From: Bacteroidales bacterium
GTDB taxonomy: Bacteria > Bacteroidota > Bacteroidia > Bacteroidales > F082
Length of the DNA stretch: 64,000 bases
Assembly (NCBI GenBank): GCA_024710405.1
Contig: JANJUV010000001.1
Location: forward strand, 1 to 64,000
Direction of reading: 5' to 3'
In this document: positions 39,948 through 48,147 of the stretch, piece by piece
How the letters are laid out: each line of letters opens with the position of its first letter
Numbering within the stretch: position 1 is the first letter of the stretch
Program-made: the position numbers and the translations under genes
Notes under the pieces: model-generated
What the model was told of the DNA's origin: nothing
Databases searched by the model: none
The model's input: only the letters and a program-made list of their open reading frames with translations

Positions 39948-41591
39948 ATGATTACAGTTGACGGATTGACAGTTGAGTTTGGCGGCACCACACTTTTCAG
40001 GGATATAACATTCTCAATCAACGAAAAAGACAGGATTGCCCTCATGGGAAAGAATGGGGCCGGAAAATCCACATTGCTTAAGATAATAGGTGGTGTCAGA
40101 CAAGCCACACGCGGCAAAATTTCGGCGCCTGCAGATGCTGTGATCGCCTATCTTCCTCAACATTTACTGACAGAGGACAAACGAACGGTTTTTCAGGAAG
40201 CCGCCCAGGCATTTGCGCGCGTTCATCAGATGGAACTTGAGATTGAATCACTGAACCAACAGCTCAACGAAAGAACAGATTATGAATCAGAAAGTTATTA
40301 TGCCCTGATCGAACAGGTTTCTTCGTTGAGCGAGAAGTTATACTCCATCGAAGAAGTTAATTTTGACGCCGAAGTTGAAAAAATCCTTCTCGGACTGGGG
40401 TTCACGCGGAATGACTTCAACAGACCCACCAGCGAATTCAGCGGAGGCTGGCGCATGCGGATCGAACTGGCGAAAATTCTGTTGCAGAAACCTGACCTGA
40501 TTTTGCTCGATGAGCCCACAAATCATATGGATATCGAGTCGGTGCAATGGTTTGAAGACTATCTGATTAACAGCTCCAGCGCAGTAATTGTAATCTCGCA
40601 CGACAGGGCATTTGTGGACAACATCACCAACCGAACAATCGAAATTACACTGGGCAGAATTTACGATTACAAGGTGAAATACTCCGCATATGTGCAGTTG
40701 CGCAAAGAAAGGCGTGAACAGCAGCAGAAGCAATATGAGGAACAACAGAAGTTTATCGCCGACAACCAGGATTTTATAGACAGATTCAAGGGAACTTATT
40801 CTAAGACCAACCAGGTGCAATCGCGGGTGCGGATGTTGGAAAAAATCGTTCAGGTTGAGGTTGACGAAGAAGATACATCGGCGCTAAGGCTCAGGTTTCC
40901 GCCCTCACCAAGAGCCGGAAGTTATCCGGTTATTGTTGAGGACCTTGCGAAATCCTACGGTGATCATCTTGTGTTTTCACATGCTTCTTACATCATCGAG
41001 CGCGGCCAGAAAGTTGCTTTCGTCGGTAAAAACGGCGAAGGCAAATCAACCATGGTGAAGTGTCTGATGGGACAACTTGAATTTGAAGGAAAACTTACTA
41101 TCGGACACAATACGCGTATCGGGTATTTTTCACAAAATGAAGCATCATTGCTCGACGAGGAAAACACGGTGTACAACACTATTGACGATGTAGCTAAAGG
41201 TGAAATACGCACTAAGATCAAAGACCTGCTTGGCGCCTTTATGTTTGGTGACGAAAGCTGGAACAAAAAAGTAAAAGTGCTGTCAGGAGGTGAAAGAACG
41301 CGCCTCGCTATGATTAAACTGCTGCTCGAACCGGTGAATCTGCTCATCCTCGATGAGCCAACCAATCATCTGGACATGCGCACAAAGGACATTCTGAAGA
41401 GTGCGTTGATGGCTTACGACGGCACACTGATTGTGGTATCGCACGACCGCGACTTTCTGGATGGAATGGTGGGCAAAGTATTCGAATTTGGTCAGAAGAA
41501 AGTCCGCGAACACATTGGTGATATTGGCAGTTTCCTCAGCAGGAAAAAAATGGAAAACCTGAAGGAAATCGAAATTAGCAATAAAAAATAA
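39948..41591 (+). CDS. ABC-F family ATPase
   Basis: A 547-residue soluble protein with two ABC domains. Walker A motifs are GKNGAGKST (34-42) and GKNGEGKST; signatures are SEFSGGWRMRIELAK and LSGGERTRLAM, each with DEPTNH. A charged helical linker (RKERREQQQKQYEEQQKF) joins the two domains. There are no transmembrane helices, so it is not a transporter; the family acts on the ribosome E site or gives antibiotic resistance. The exact subfamily is uncertain and no resistance gene is adjacent. Confidence 0.94.
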   Translation: MITVDGLTVEFGGTTLFRDITFSINEKDRIALMGKNGAGKSTLLKIIGGVRQATRGKISAPADAVIAYLPQHLLTEDKRTVFQEAAQAFARVHQMELEIESLNQQLNERTDYESESYYALIEQVSSLSEKLYSIEEVNFDAEVEKILLGLGFTRNDFNRPTSEFSGGWRMRIELAKILLQKPDLILLDEPTNHMDIESVQWFEDYLINSSSAVIVISHDRAFVDNITNRTIEITLGRIYDYKVKYSAYVQLRKERREQQQKQYEEQQKFIADNQDFIDRFKGTYSKTNQVQSRVRMLEKIVQVEVDEEDTSALRLRFPPSPRAGSYPVIVEDLAKSYGDHLVFSHASYIIERGQKVAFVGKNGEGKSTMVKCLMGQLEFEGKLTIGHNTRIGYFSQNEASLLDEENTVYNTIDDVAKGEIRTKIKDLLGAFMFGDESWNKKVKVLSGGERTRLAMIKLLLEPVNLLILDEPTNHLDMRTKDILKSALMAYDGTLIVVSHDRDFLDGMVGKVFEFGQKKVREHIGDIGSFLSRKKMENLKEIEISNKK

Positions 41592-41608
41592 GCCCCGTCT
41601 GGGGCTTA
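41589..41608. terminator. Hairpin terminator between ABC-F gene and PorT-like gene
   Basis: Arms TAAGCCCC and GGGGCTTA around GTCT. On the minus strand the stem is followed by TTTTTT-rich sequence, so it clearly ends the PorT-like gene; on the plus strand the T-tract is weak. It overlaps the ABC-F stop codon. Confidence 0.75.
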
Positions 41609-41650
41609 TCTGAATCATTTTGCCTAATCAGGCTCAAACGGTTGGTTTGC

Positions 41651-42262
41651 TTAATCCATTCCAAGTTTATAGGCGACCGAAATGCCGATTACTCTGTGTC
41701 TGTAGGTTTCGTCATCATCATTGGATAGATTGCCTAGTCCAAGCCCATAACCAAGACCCGCCTCAATGGCACCAAACTTTACTCCGGCTCCAATGTTCAA
41801 TCCAAAATCAAATCTGCTGGCATCATTCTCTCCGCTGCCCCATTCAACATCCTCTGAATTATCGCCTAACTTTCCTTTTCCGGTAACACCAAGTCCCAGA
41901 TATGGGCCTGCAATGGCGTATACTTCAATACCTCCAAGGTCAAAATAGGTTTTGGCATTCAGCGGAATCTCAACATAAACGAGGTTAAATATGAAATCAT
42001 CAGGATTACCGTCTATTTTATATCCCTTTGTCGTGATCAGCAAACCGGGTTCGAACGACAACATGTCGCCAAATGGCATCTCATAGGTTGCACCGATGTG
42101 AAAACCAGGTTTCAGCTTTATGTCATCCACCTTGTTGTCACCTGCTTTAATGAGCATGTTTGAAAAGTTCAAACCGGCTTTAACGCCGATTGTTTGCGCC
42201 TGCAAATTCAGGCCAAGTGCCATAATCAATAATATGGCTGCCAGATTGATCAGTCGTTTCAT
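41651..42262 (-). CDS. Outer-membrane beta-barrel protein, PorT-like family
   Basis: A 203-residue exported protein. Signal peptide 1-23 (LGLNLQAQ) is followed by IGVKAGLNFSNM, the opening of PorT/outer-membrane beta-barrel (Pfam OMP_b-brl_2) proteins. Strands EPGLLITTKGYKI and FGLNIGAGVKFGAIEAGLGY are clear, and the protein ends on a terminal strand. Small size suggests an eight-stranded barrel. No operon partners; a leader of about 120 nt is predicted. Confidence 0.88.
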   Translation of the reverse strand: MKRLINLAAILLIMALGLNLQAQTIGVKAGLNFSNMLIKAGDNKVDDIKLKPGFHIGATYEMPFGDMLSFEPGLLITTKGYKIDGNPDDFIFNLVYVEIPLNAKTYFDLGGIEVYAIAGPYLGLGVTGKGKLGDNSEDVEWGSGENDASRFDFGLNIGAGVKFGAIEAGLGYGLGLGNLSNDDDETYRHRVIGISVAYKLGMD

Positions 42263-42385
42263 TGTTTTAATTTTAGTTTTCCTACTCGTCAGGCTTTTCG
42301 GAACCGCCCCGCAGACATTTGCGGAAATTGATTATAACAAGTCCATGGAAGGTTAGTCCAACTGTAACCGCATCTAGCTTTTGAA

Positions 42386-42393
42386 CAAAGATA
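42386..42393 (-). promoter_or_regulatory. -7 promoter element for the PorT-like gene
   Basis: Reads TATCTTTG on the minus strand, about 124 bp before the ATG. Confidence 0.5.
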
Positions 42394-42461
42394 AGGTAGA
42401 AAAAGAATAAATCAAAAAAAATAAAAATTAGTTGTTAACCATGATGGACACAGAATTTTGA

Positions 42462-44318
42462 TCAGTAAGACATAAATTCATCCAATAATCCCTGCATATA
42501 AGCCTTGCCCTGCATGGTAATCTCGCTTTGGAGAGAGTCAGCAACCTGCATCTGCCATGGACTTCCCGCATAATGATTCCACACAAGGTAACCCTCAGGG
42601 CGTTTAAATCCAAATCCATCATTCAGCTCGAAAAATGCAAACGGACGGTAACACTTGTTCATGAAATTCTTACTCCACGTATAGGATGAAGCATCCATCC
42701 CCAATTGTGCCAGCAAAGTTGCCGGAATGTCCGTATTTCCGCATATCTGTTCCATTCTCTGCCCTCTGTATCCGGGTTTCAGTGCCGGACCATAGAACAA
42801 CAGGGGCACTTTATGGTATTCAAAAGACTCCAGGGGGTGGTTACGGTAGGTTTTGTGACTGTGATCGGCCATGATAACAAAGAGCGTATTTTCATACCAT
42901 GTCTGCTGACGCGCTGCTTCAAAAAAAGTACCCAGTGCCTTGTCAGTGTAATGCGCTGAATTCACGAATTCTTTTTCTGTCTCGGGCCACTGAATAATGT
43001 GCTCCATCGGAAAATCATAAGGCGAATGCGAGCTTAATGTAAATATCGTACTGAAAAACGGCTCGGGATATTGATTCAACGCTGTTGCTGCAAATTTTAG
43101 AAAATCAACATCATGCACACCAAGTTTGCCCCTTCTCAGATTAGAAGGAAGGTGTTTCCCCTCGACAATATCGTCAAAACCATTATGCACCAAAAAACTG
43201 AGTATGTTTCCATAAAGCAATTGCCCGCCAAAAAGAAAACTGCTGTGATACCCGGCCGTTGAAAGGTCGCGCACAAAACTGGGAAGCGCTTGATATTTTT
43301 CAGGATACGAAGTAATTGTGATCAGCGGCAATGCAGGAAGTCCGGCATAAAGGGAACCCATCGCCTGTTGTGTCCGGTTTCCACTGGCATAAAAGTTCGT
43401 GAACAACAAACCTTCCTGTTCCAGTTTGCCGAAATTCGGGGTGATACCTGGTTCACCGCCAAGGGTTTCTATCAGGTCGGCCGACCAACTTTCGAGAAGA
43501 ACAAGAACGATATTTGGTTTTGCTTTATGATGAATCACCATAGTACTGTCACAATCAACACGATGCAGTTGTGCAACGATATCTGCAGCTTGCTCAGCCG
43601 ACATGTAGGTAAAGGGATTTACCCTGCCTATCCTGCTCGAGTCGAGCGTGCTCACCATTAGGTTATAACCTGAATTTGTCGCCGCCAGATTGAGTACCTG
43701 ATGTGGACTGAACCATGAGGCACTGATGCTGATGGGGATTTCGCGGATGCCACCGCGGATACCAAGAAAAAGCATAAATGGAATGAACAAAAGTGTGTAT
43801 CCGGCATGAAAACTCCTTTTATTTGGTACTTCTACAGGAAACACTGATCTCTTGTAAAATACCACACCAAGCCATGCCTGAACAAACCAGACAGCTACAA
43901 GAACAAGAAACAAAAATGTTGAAAATGAATTGAATACTTCGGCAGGATTGGTCAGATAACCCAAAGCCTTATACGAAAGCTTGGTATTCCACTCTCCGTA
44001 CAAACCCAACTCTGCTGCATGAATCAATGAAAAAAGATATATAAACATTGTGCTTACAGCTCTTTCAACAGTGCGAAACTGCCTTTTACCTGTTGTCACA
44101 AACAACAACAGCAGAATAAAAGAGATAGAAACCAGATAAGATGCAGTAGAAATATCAAGCGGCAAAGCATGCCAGAAACCAAGCATCACCTGCGAAAAAG
44201 GTACACCGGCTTCAAAAAGCTGCGACTGGTACCAGGCCAGAAATACGAGCCGTAGAAAAGCAAAATATAAAATCCAGAAAAGCAGCCGTTTACCTATCGC
44301 CAAAACAAGTACTTTCAT
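42462..44318 (-). CDS. LTA-synthase-like membrane phosphatase/sulfatase-superfamily transferase
   Basis: A 618-residue inner-membrane protein with five N-terminal helices (about 1-185) and an extracytoplasmic alkaline-phosphatase-superfamily domain. The catalytic region has VLVLLESWSADLIETLGG (first metal ligand) and SGNRTQQAMGSLYAGLPALP with the nucleophilic Thr; the metal site is completed by IMADHSHKTYRNHP. Gram-positive relatives make lipoteichoic acid; in Gram-negative bacteria they usually transfer phosphoglycerol or phosphoethanolamine to glycans or lipids. Which substrate applies here is not visible. Confidence 0.88.
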   Translation of the reverse strand: MKVLVLAIGKRLLFWILYFAFLRLVFLAWYQSQLFEAGVPFSQVMLGFWHALPLDISTASYLVSISFILLLLFVTTGKRQFRTVERAVSTMFIYLFSLIHAAELGLYGEWNTKLSYKALGYLTNPAEVFNSFSTFLFLVLVAVWFVQAWLGVVFYKRSVFPVEVPNKRSFHAGYTLLFIPFMLFLGIRGGIREIPISISASWFSPHQVLNLAATNSGYNLMVSTLDSSRIGRVNPFTYMSAEQAADIVAQLHRVDCDSTMVIHHKAKPNIVLVLLESWSADLIETLGGEPGITPNFGKLEQEGLLFTNFYASGNRTQQAMGSLYAGLPALPLITITSYPEKYQALPSFVRDLSTAGYHSSFLFGGQLLYGNILSFLVHNGFDDIVEGKHLPSNLRRGKLGVHDVDFLKFAATALNQYPEPFFSTIFTLSSHSPYDFPMEHIIQWPETEKEFVNSAHYTDKALGTFFEAARQQTWYENTLFVIMADHSHKTYRNHPLESFEYHKVPLLFYGPALKPGYRGQRMEQICGNTDIPATLLAQLGMDASSYTWSKNFMNKCYRPFAFFELNDGFGFKRPEGYLVWNHYAGSPWQMQVADSLQSEITMQGKAYMQGLLDEFMSY

Positions 44319-44337
44319 AACTAAGTTAATCTGGGGT

Positions 44338-44345
44338 CAAAAGTA
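44338..44345 (-). promoter_or_regulatory. -7 promoter element for the LTA-synthase-like gene
   Basis: Reads TACTTTTG on the minus strand, 20 bp before the ATG. Confidence 0.6.
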
Positions 44346-44448
44346 CTTGAATTTTTATTGCCAATAATTCGTTTACCTTCATTGAATTCAGGCATTATCT
44401 TACATTCTCATCAGGTCCCGGAACCTTACAAAAACTGAACAAAATGGT

Positions 44449-44456
44449 TACCTTTG
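44449..44456 (+). promoter_or_regulatory. -7 promoter element for the YggS-type gene
   Basis: TACCTTTG, 30 bp before the ATG at 44486. Confidence 0.6.
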
Positions 44457-44485
44457 TTGTCGTATTGGATGAAGGATAACTAATT

Positions 44486-45157
44486 ATGTCAATATCAGAC
44501 AACTTACTCAAAATTAAAGAGAGCATACCTGAACATGTTGCTTTGGTTGCTGTTTCGAAAACCATGCCTGCTTCAGTGGTACATGAAGCTTATGAGGCAG
44601 GACACCGCCTGTTTGGCGAAAACAAAGTTCAGGAATTATCTGCGAAGCATCCCCGGTTGCCATCTGATATTCAGTGGCATTTTATTGGTCACCTGCAAAC
44701 AAACAAGGTGAAGTATATTGCACCGTTTGTCCATATGATTGAATCGGTCGACAGTCTGAAGCTTCTCATTGAAATCAATCGTCAGGCGGCAAAATCGGGC
44801 AGAATCATCAATTGTCTATTACAGTTCCATATTGCAGAAGAGGAAAGTAAATTCGGACTTAATCGTAAAGAAGCTGCACTGATGCTGGGCGATCCGGCCA
44901 TGAGCGAACTCAACAGCATTAATATTGCCGGCGTGATGGGAATGGCTACATTTACCGATGATATGGAACATGTCCGTCAGGAATTCAGGAACCTCAGGAA
45001 TATTTTCGACTGGCTGAAGTCAACATATTTTTCAGACCACGCTGCATTCAGGGAGATCAGCATGGGTATGTCGGGCGACTACCCGGTTGCCATCGAAGAA
45101 GGTGCAACTATTGTACGCATCGGGAGCCTGATCTTTGGTGAACGGCAATACCACTAA
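44486..45157 (+). CDS. YggS-family pyridoxal-phosphate homeostasis protein
   Basis: A 223-residue PLP-binding protein of the alanine-racemase-like barrel without a second domain. LVAVSKTMP carries the PLP lysine, then FGENKVQELSAKHPRLPSDIQWHFIGHLQTNKVKYI is diagnostic, with MGMSGDYPVAIEEGATIVRIGSLIFG as the phosphate-binding end. The family balances vitamin B6 and amino-acid pools and has no confirmed enzymatic activity. Convergent with abgT. Confidence 0.95.
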   Translation: MSISDNLLKIKESIPEHVALVAVSKTMPASVVHEAYEAGHRLFGENKVQELSAKHPRLPSDIQWHFIGHLQTNKVKYIAPFVHMIESVDSLKLLIEINRQAAKSGRIINCLLQFHIAEEESKFGLNRKEAALMLGDPAMSELNSINIAGVMGMATFTDDMEHVRQEFRNLRNIFDWLKSTYFSDHAAFREISMGMSGDYPVAIEEGATIVRIGSLIFGERQYH

Positions 45158-45161
45158 AGCT

Positions 45162-46697
45162 TTAGTGATTGAGCCAAAGGCCGGCATCTGGCCCAAGCGG
45201 CAGATCCAGCAGCATCCACCCCACCAGCATTATTGTCCACACCACAAAGAATACCACCGTATAAGGCAGCATCACCGAAATCATGGTGCCCACACCCGCT
45301 TTTTTGTCATACCGCTGGATAAATGCCACAATCAAGGCGAAATACGACATCATAGGGGAGATAATATTAGTCACTGAATCTCCAATACGGTAAACAACCT
45401 GTGTGAGTTCGGGCGTGTAGCCTATGAGCATAAACATAGGAATAAATACAGGCGCCATAATGGTCCATTTGGCCGACGCACTTCCCATAACCATGTTGAT
45501 CACGGCAGTTAATATGACAAAGCCAATCATGAGCGGAATACTTCCCAGACCAGAAGCTTGCAGTGCTTCAGCTCCCTTGATGGCAAGAATCAACCCTAGA
45601 TTGGTCCATTTGAAGTAAGCCACAAACTGCGCCGCAAAAAACACCAGCACAATATAAGTTCCTAATGTTTCCATCGACTTACCCATGCCTTTCATCACGT
45701 CTGAGTCGTTCCTCACCGTGCCGGCACCAATGCCGTAGGCAATGCCCATGATTGATGCCGTTATGAAAAGCACGGCAACAATCCCGCTCATAAAAGGAGA
45801 ATGAAGCAAACTTCCTGTTTCCGGGTCGCGCAGAAATCCGTTTGCAGGTAACGTACCGGCCAGCACGATCAATCCCATAACAACAGCAGATATCAATGCA
45901 AACCAAAGACCACGCTTTTCTTCATTGCTCAGCTTCTTGATCTCTTCAGCCTGCTCAGTACCACTGTATGAGCCAAGTCGGGGTTCTACAACTTTCTCGG
46001 TAACCCAGGTGCCGGCTGCAGCGATAATAAAAGTGGATACAAACATGAAGTAATAATTGGCAGCCGGATTAACCATATAATCCTTGTCGATAATCTGTGC
46101 AGCCTCCTGCGAAAGTCCTGCCAGCAAAGGATCTATCGTCCCCAACAACAGGTTGGCACTATACCCGCCCGACACACCCGCAAAAGCGGCAGCAAGCCCG
46201 GCAATGGGATGACGGCCCACAGCCAGAAAGATGACCGCACTTAGAGGAACCAGCAAAACGTAACCAACCTCACTTGCTGTGTTGGACATGATGCCGGCAA
46301 ATACAACCACAAATGTCAATATCTTTCGCGGTGATGACAACACAAGCAAACGCAGAGCCACTCCGATAAGCCCAGTTCCTTCAGCTATTCCGATGCCCAG
46401 CATGGCCACAAGCACTACCCCAAGGGGTGCAAAACTCGTGAAATTATACACCATCTTTGTGAGTATAAGATGCAGTCCTTCAACCGACATCAGGTTAACA
46501 GGCCTGATCAGTTCACCTGTTCCGGGATGCACCACTTCGAGATGAAACATGCTTGCTACCCAACTGACCAACAATGCCATACCTGCAAACATAGCAAAAA
46601 GCGTAGCCGGATGCGGCAAAGCGTTGCCTACACGCTCAACAATGTAAAGAAATCTGCTTACAAAACCACTTTTACCGGATGGAGCTGTTTTAGTCAT
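45162..46697 (-). CDS. AbgT-family transporter
   Basis: A 511-residue membrane protein of the AbgT family, which includes p-aminobenzoyl-glutamate importers and sulfonamide exporters. Signature regions include [51 protein letters not shown] and [32 protein letters not shown]. About twelve helices. The start at 46697 is chosen because the -7 element at 46719-46726 covers the upstream in-frame ATG at 46721. The family motif is unmistakable; the direction and substrate are unknown. Confidence 0.94.
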   Translation of the reverse strand: MTKTAPSGKSGFVSRFLYIVERVGNALPHPATLFAMFAGMALLVSWVASMFHLEVVHPGTGELIRPVNLMSVEGLHLILTKMVYNFTSFAPLGVVLVAMLGIGIAEGTGLIGVALRLLVLSSPRKILTFVVVFAGIMSNTASEVGYVLLVPLSAVIFLAVGRHPIAGLAAAFAGVSGGYSANLLLGTIDPLLAGLSQEAAQIIDKDYMVNPAANYYFMFVSTFIIAAAGTWVTEKVVEPRLGSYSGTEQAEEIKKLSNEEKRGLWFALISAVVMGLIVLAGTLPANGFLRDPETGSLLHSPFMSGIVAVLFITASIMGIAYGIGAGTVRNDSDVMKGMGKSMETLGTYIVLVFFAAQFVAYFKWTNLGLILAIKGAEALQASGLGSIPLMIGFVILTAVINMVMGSASAKWTIMAPVFIPMFMLIGYTPELTQVVYRIGDSVTNIISPMMSYFALIVAFIQRYDKKAGVGTMISVMLPYTVVFFVVWTIMLVGWMLLDLPLGPDAGLWLNH

Positions 46698-46718
46698 GGT
46701 AGTCTTTTTTGCGACCGG

Positions 46719-46726
46719 CAAACATA
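46719..46726 (-). promoter_or_regulatory. -7 promoter element for the AbgT gene
   Basis: Reads TATGTTTG on the minus strand, 22 bp before the ATG at 46697. Confidence 0.55.
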
Positions 46727-46816
46727 GAATAAAATAATTTAGAATTATTATAAATAATTGTTAAAAGTTTGAAAAACATGTAGAAAGGGTATCGTTTCGT
46801 CTTCGGTTAATTTGAT

Positions 46817-46824
46817 TAGTTTTG
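46817..46824 (+). promoter_or_regulatory. -7 promoter element for the DUF3108 gene
   Basis: TAGTTTTG, 22 bp before the ATG at 46846. It lies over the TTG start of the longer frame and so excludes it. Confidence 0.65.
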
Positions 46825-46845
46825 GCCCTCCGAAGCTCATCTTTT

Positions 46846-47658
46846 ATGATCAGGTTTTTGACAATATCGCTTGTTATTTTCTTTAGCTCTTTTCAACAGA
46901 CAATAGCGCAGCAATGCGTCAAACAGCCATATGCTTTCAAGCCCGGCGAAAAGATAGTTTATGAGGTTTCCTACAACTGGGGACTGATCTGGATTGATGC
47001 AGGTGAAGTAGATTTTTCTGCTGAATTAACCACGTATCAATCCGAACCTGCATACCATTTTTACAGCACGGGCAGATCATACAGGCACTACGACTGGCTG
47101 TTCAAAGTACGTGACACTTTTGAGGTCATCAACTCTTTGAATATGAGACCGATCACTTACAGGAGACATACTCTGGAAGGCGGATTCAGAATCAACAACA
47201 GGTATGATTTCAAGGCTACGGAGAACGTGGTGTTCGCCAGAATGGAAGAAACCCGAAGAGCCTACAGCGAACGATTGATACCCATTGATGAATGCACGAT
47301 CGATGTTCTGACTGCCACTTATGTGGCCCGCTCTATGGATTTCGGTCATATGAAAGCCGGCGATACTACAGGTTTTTCGATAATCCTCGATGGTCGCGTA
47401 TTTATATTACCTATTGTGTTTCTGGGGAAAGAGATATTCACTGACAGGAGCAACCGTAAGCATAATACGATAAAATTTACTGCCGTTCTTGAAAAAGGAT
47501 CCATGTTTCGATCGGGCGAGGCAGTGACTGTTTGGGTAAGCGACGACCATAAAAAGATACCTTTGCTCATTGAGGCCAAAATCACAGTTGGCAGCATAAA
47601 GGTGCACCTCAAAAGTTATATTCAGGGCATAGATAAAAATGTGCCGAAACAAAGATGA
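46846..47658 (+). CDS. DUF3108 exported protein
   Basis: A 270-residue secreted protein. The signal peptide (1-21) is followed by the DUF3108 opening YAFKPGEKIVYEVSYNWGLIWIDAGEVDF, then a series of strands (HFYSTGRSYRHYDWLFKVRDTFE) that make a closed beta fold. The family is envelope-located and its function is unknown. Convergent with the next gene, stop codons 6 nt apart. Confidence 0.88.
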   Translation: MIRFLTISLVIFFSSFQQTIAQQCVKQPYAFKPGEKIVYEVSYNWGLIWIDAGEVDFSAELTTYQSEPAYHFYSTGRSYRHYDWLFKVRDTFEVINSLNMRPITYRRHTLEGGFRINNRYDFKATENVVFARMEETRRAYSERLIPIDECTIDVLTATYVARSMDFGHMKAGDTTGFSIILDGRVFILPIVFLGKEIFTDRSNRKHNTIKFTAVLEKGSMFRSGEAVTVWVSDDHKKIPLLIEAKITVGSIKVHLKSYIQGIDKNVPKQR

Positions 47659-47664
47659 TATCAG

Positions 47665-48096
47665 CTATTTCCCGGCAATCTTGCCTCCGAGATATGCCAC
47701 AGGCAAATAAGCAAGTATCAAATCAACCAGGGTAAACCAAACCGGCGACGGCAACATAAAAGCGTTTGCAATGCCACCTGCCAGAAAGAAAAATCCGATC
47801 CCCAACGCAAACCATTTTTGGCTGGTCCGGGCTATCATGCCAGCAACTAGGGCTCCGCTGAATGTTCCGGATGCATGAGCCAGAAAAGGCATCAGAAAGT
47901 GTTTTGGCTCGAACAGGTGCAAAGAGGCGCGCAATCCCTCCATGGTGGTTATGTCGGCACCTTCGGGAGGGGGAATAACCGAACCACTCAGCGTCACTAT
48001 GGCCATATTAACCAAACTGCCAACCGTGACTCCGGCCAAAACAGCTAGTATATTAATAACAGTTATTCTGCCTCTTGATAACACTTTTCTGGTCAT
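47665..48096 (-). CDS. Small four-helix membrane protein
   Basis: A 143-residue inner-membrane protein with four predicted helices (about 14-36, 66-86, 92-110, 118-138). A short periplasmic or cytoplasmic loop between the first two contains VIPPPEGADITTMEGLRASL, a conserved-looking stretch. I do not know the family name. It lies 51 nt after the large EF-hand membrane protein on the same strand and could be cotranscribed. Confidence 0.7.
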   Translation of the reverse strand: MTRKVLSRGRITVINILAVLAGVTVGSLVNMAIVTLSGSVIPPPEGADITTMEGLRASLHLFEPKHFLMPFLAHASGTFSGALVAGMIARTSQKWFALGIGFFFLAGGIANAFMLPSPVWFTLVDLILAYLPVAYLGGKIAGK

Positions 48097-48147
48097 AATC
48101 TTGACTTATTAAAATTCATTAATGGTCACAATACAATTGCAGAATAA

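Noticed and set aside
42462-44318. True lipoteichoic acid synthase
   Set aside because: The neighbourhood is that of a Gram-negative envelope (OmpA, TolC, PorT-like barrels), so the substrate must differ from lipoteichoic acid.
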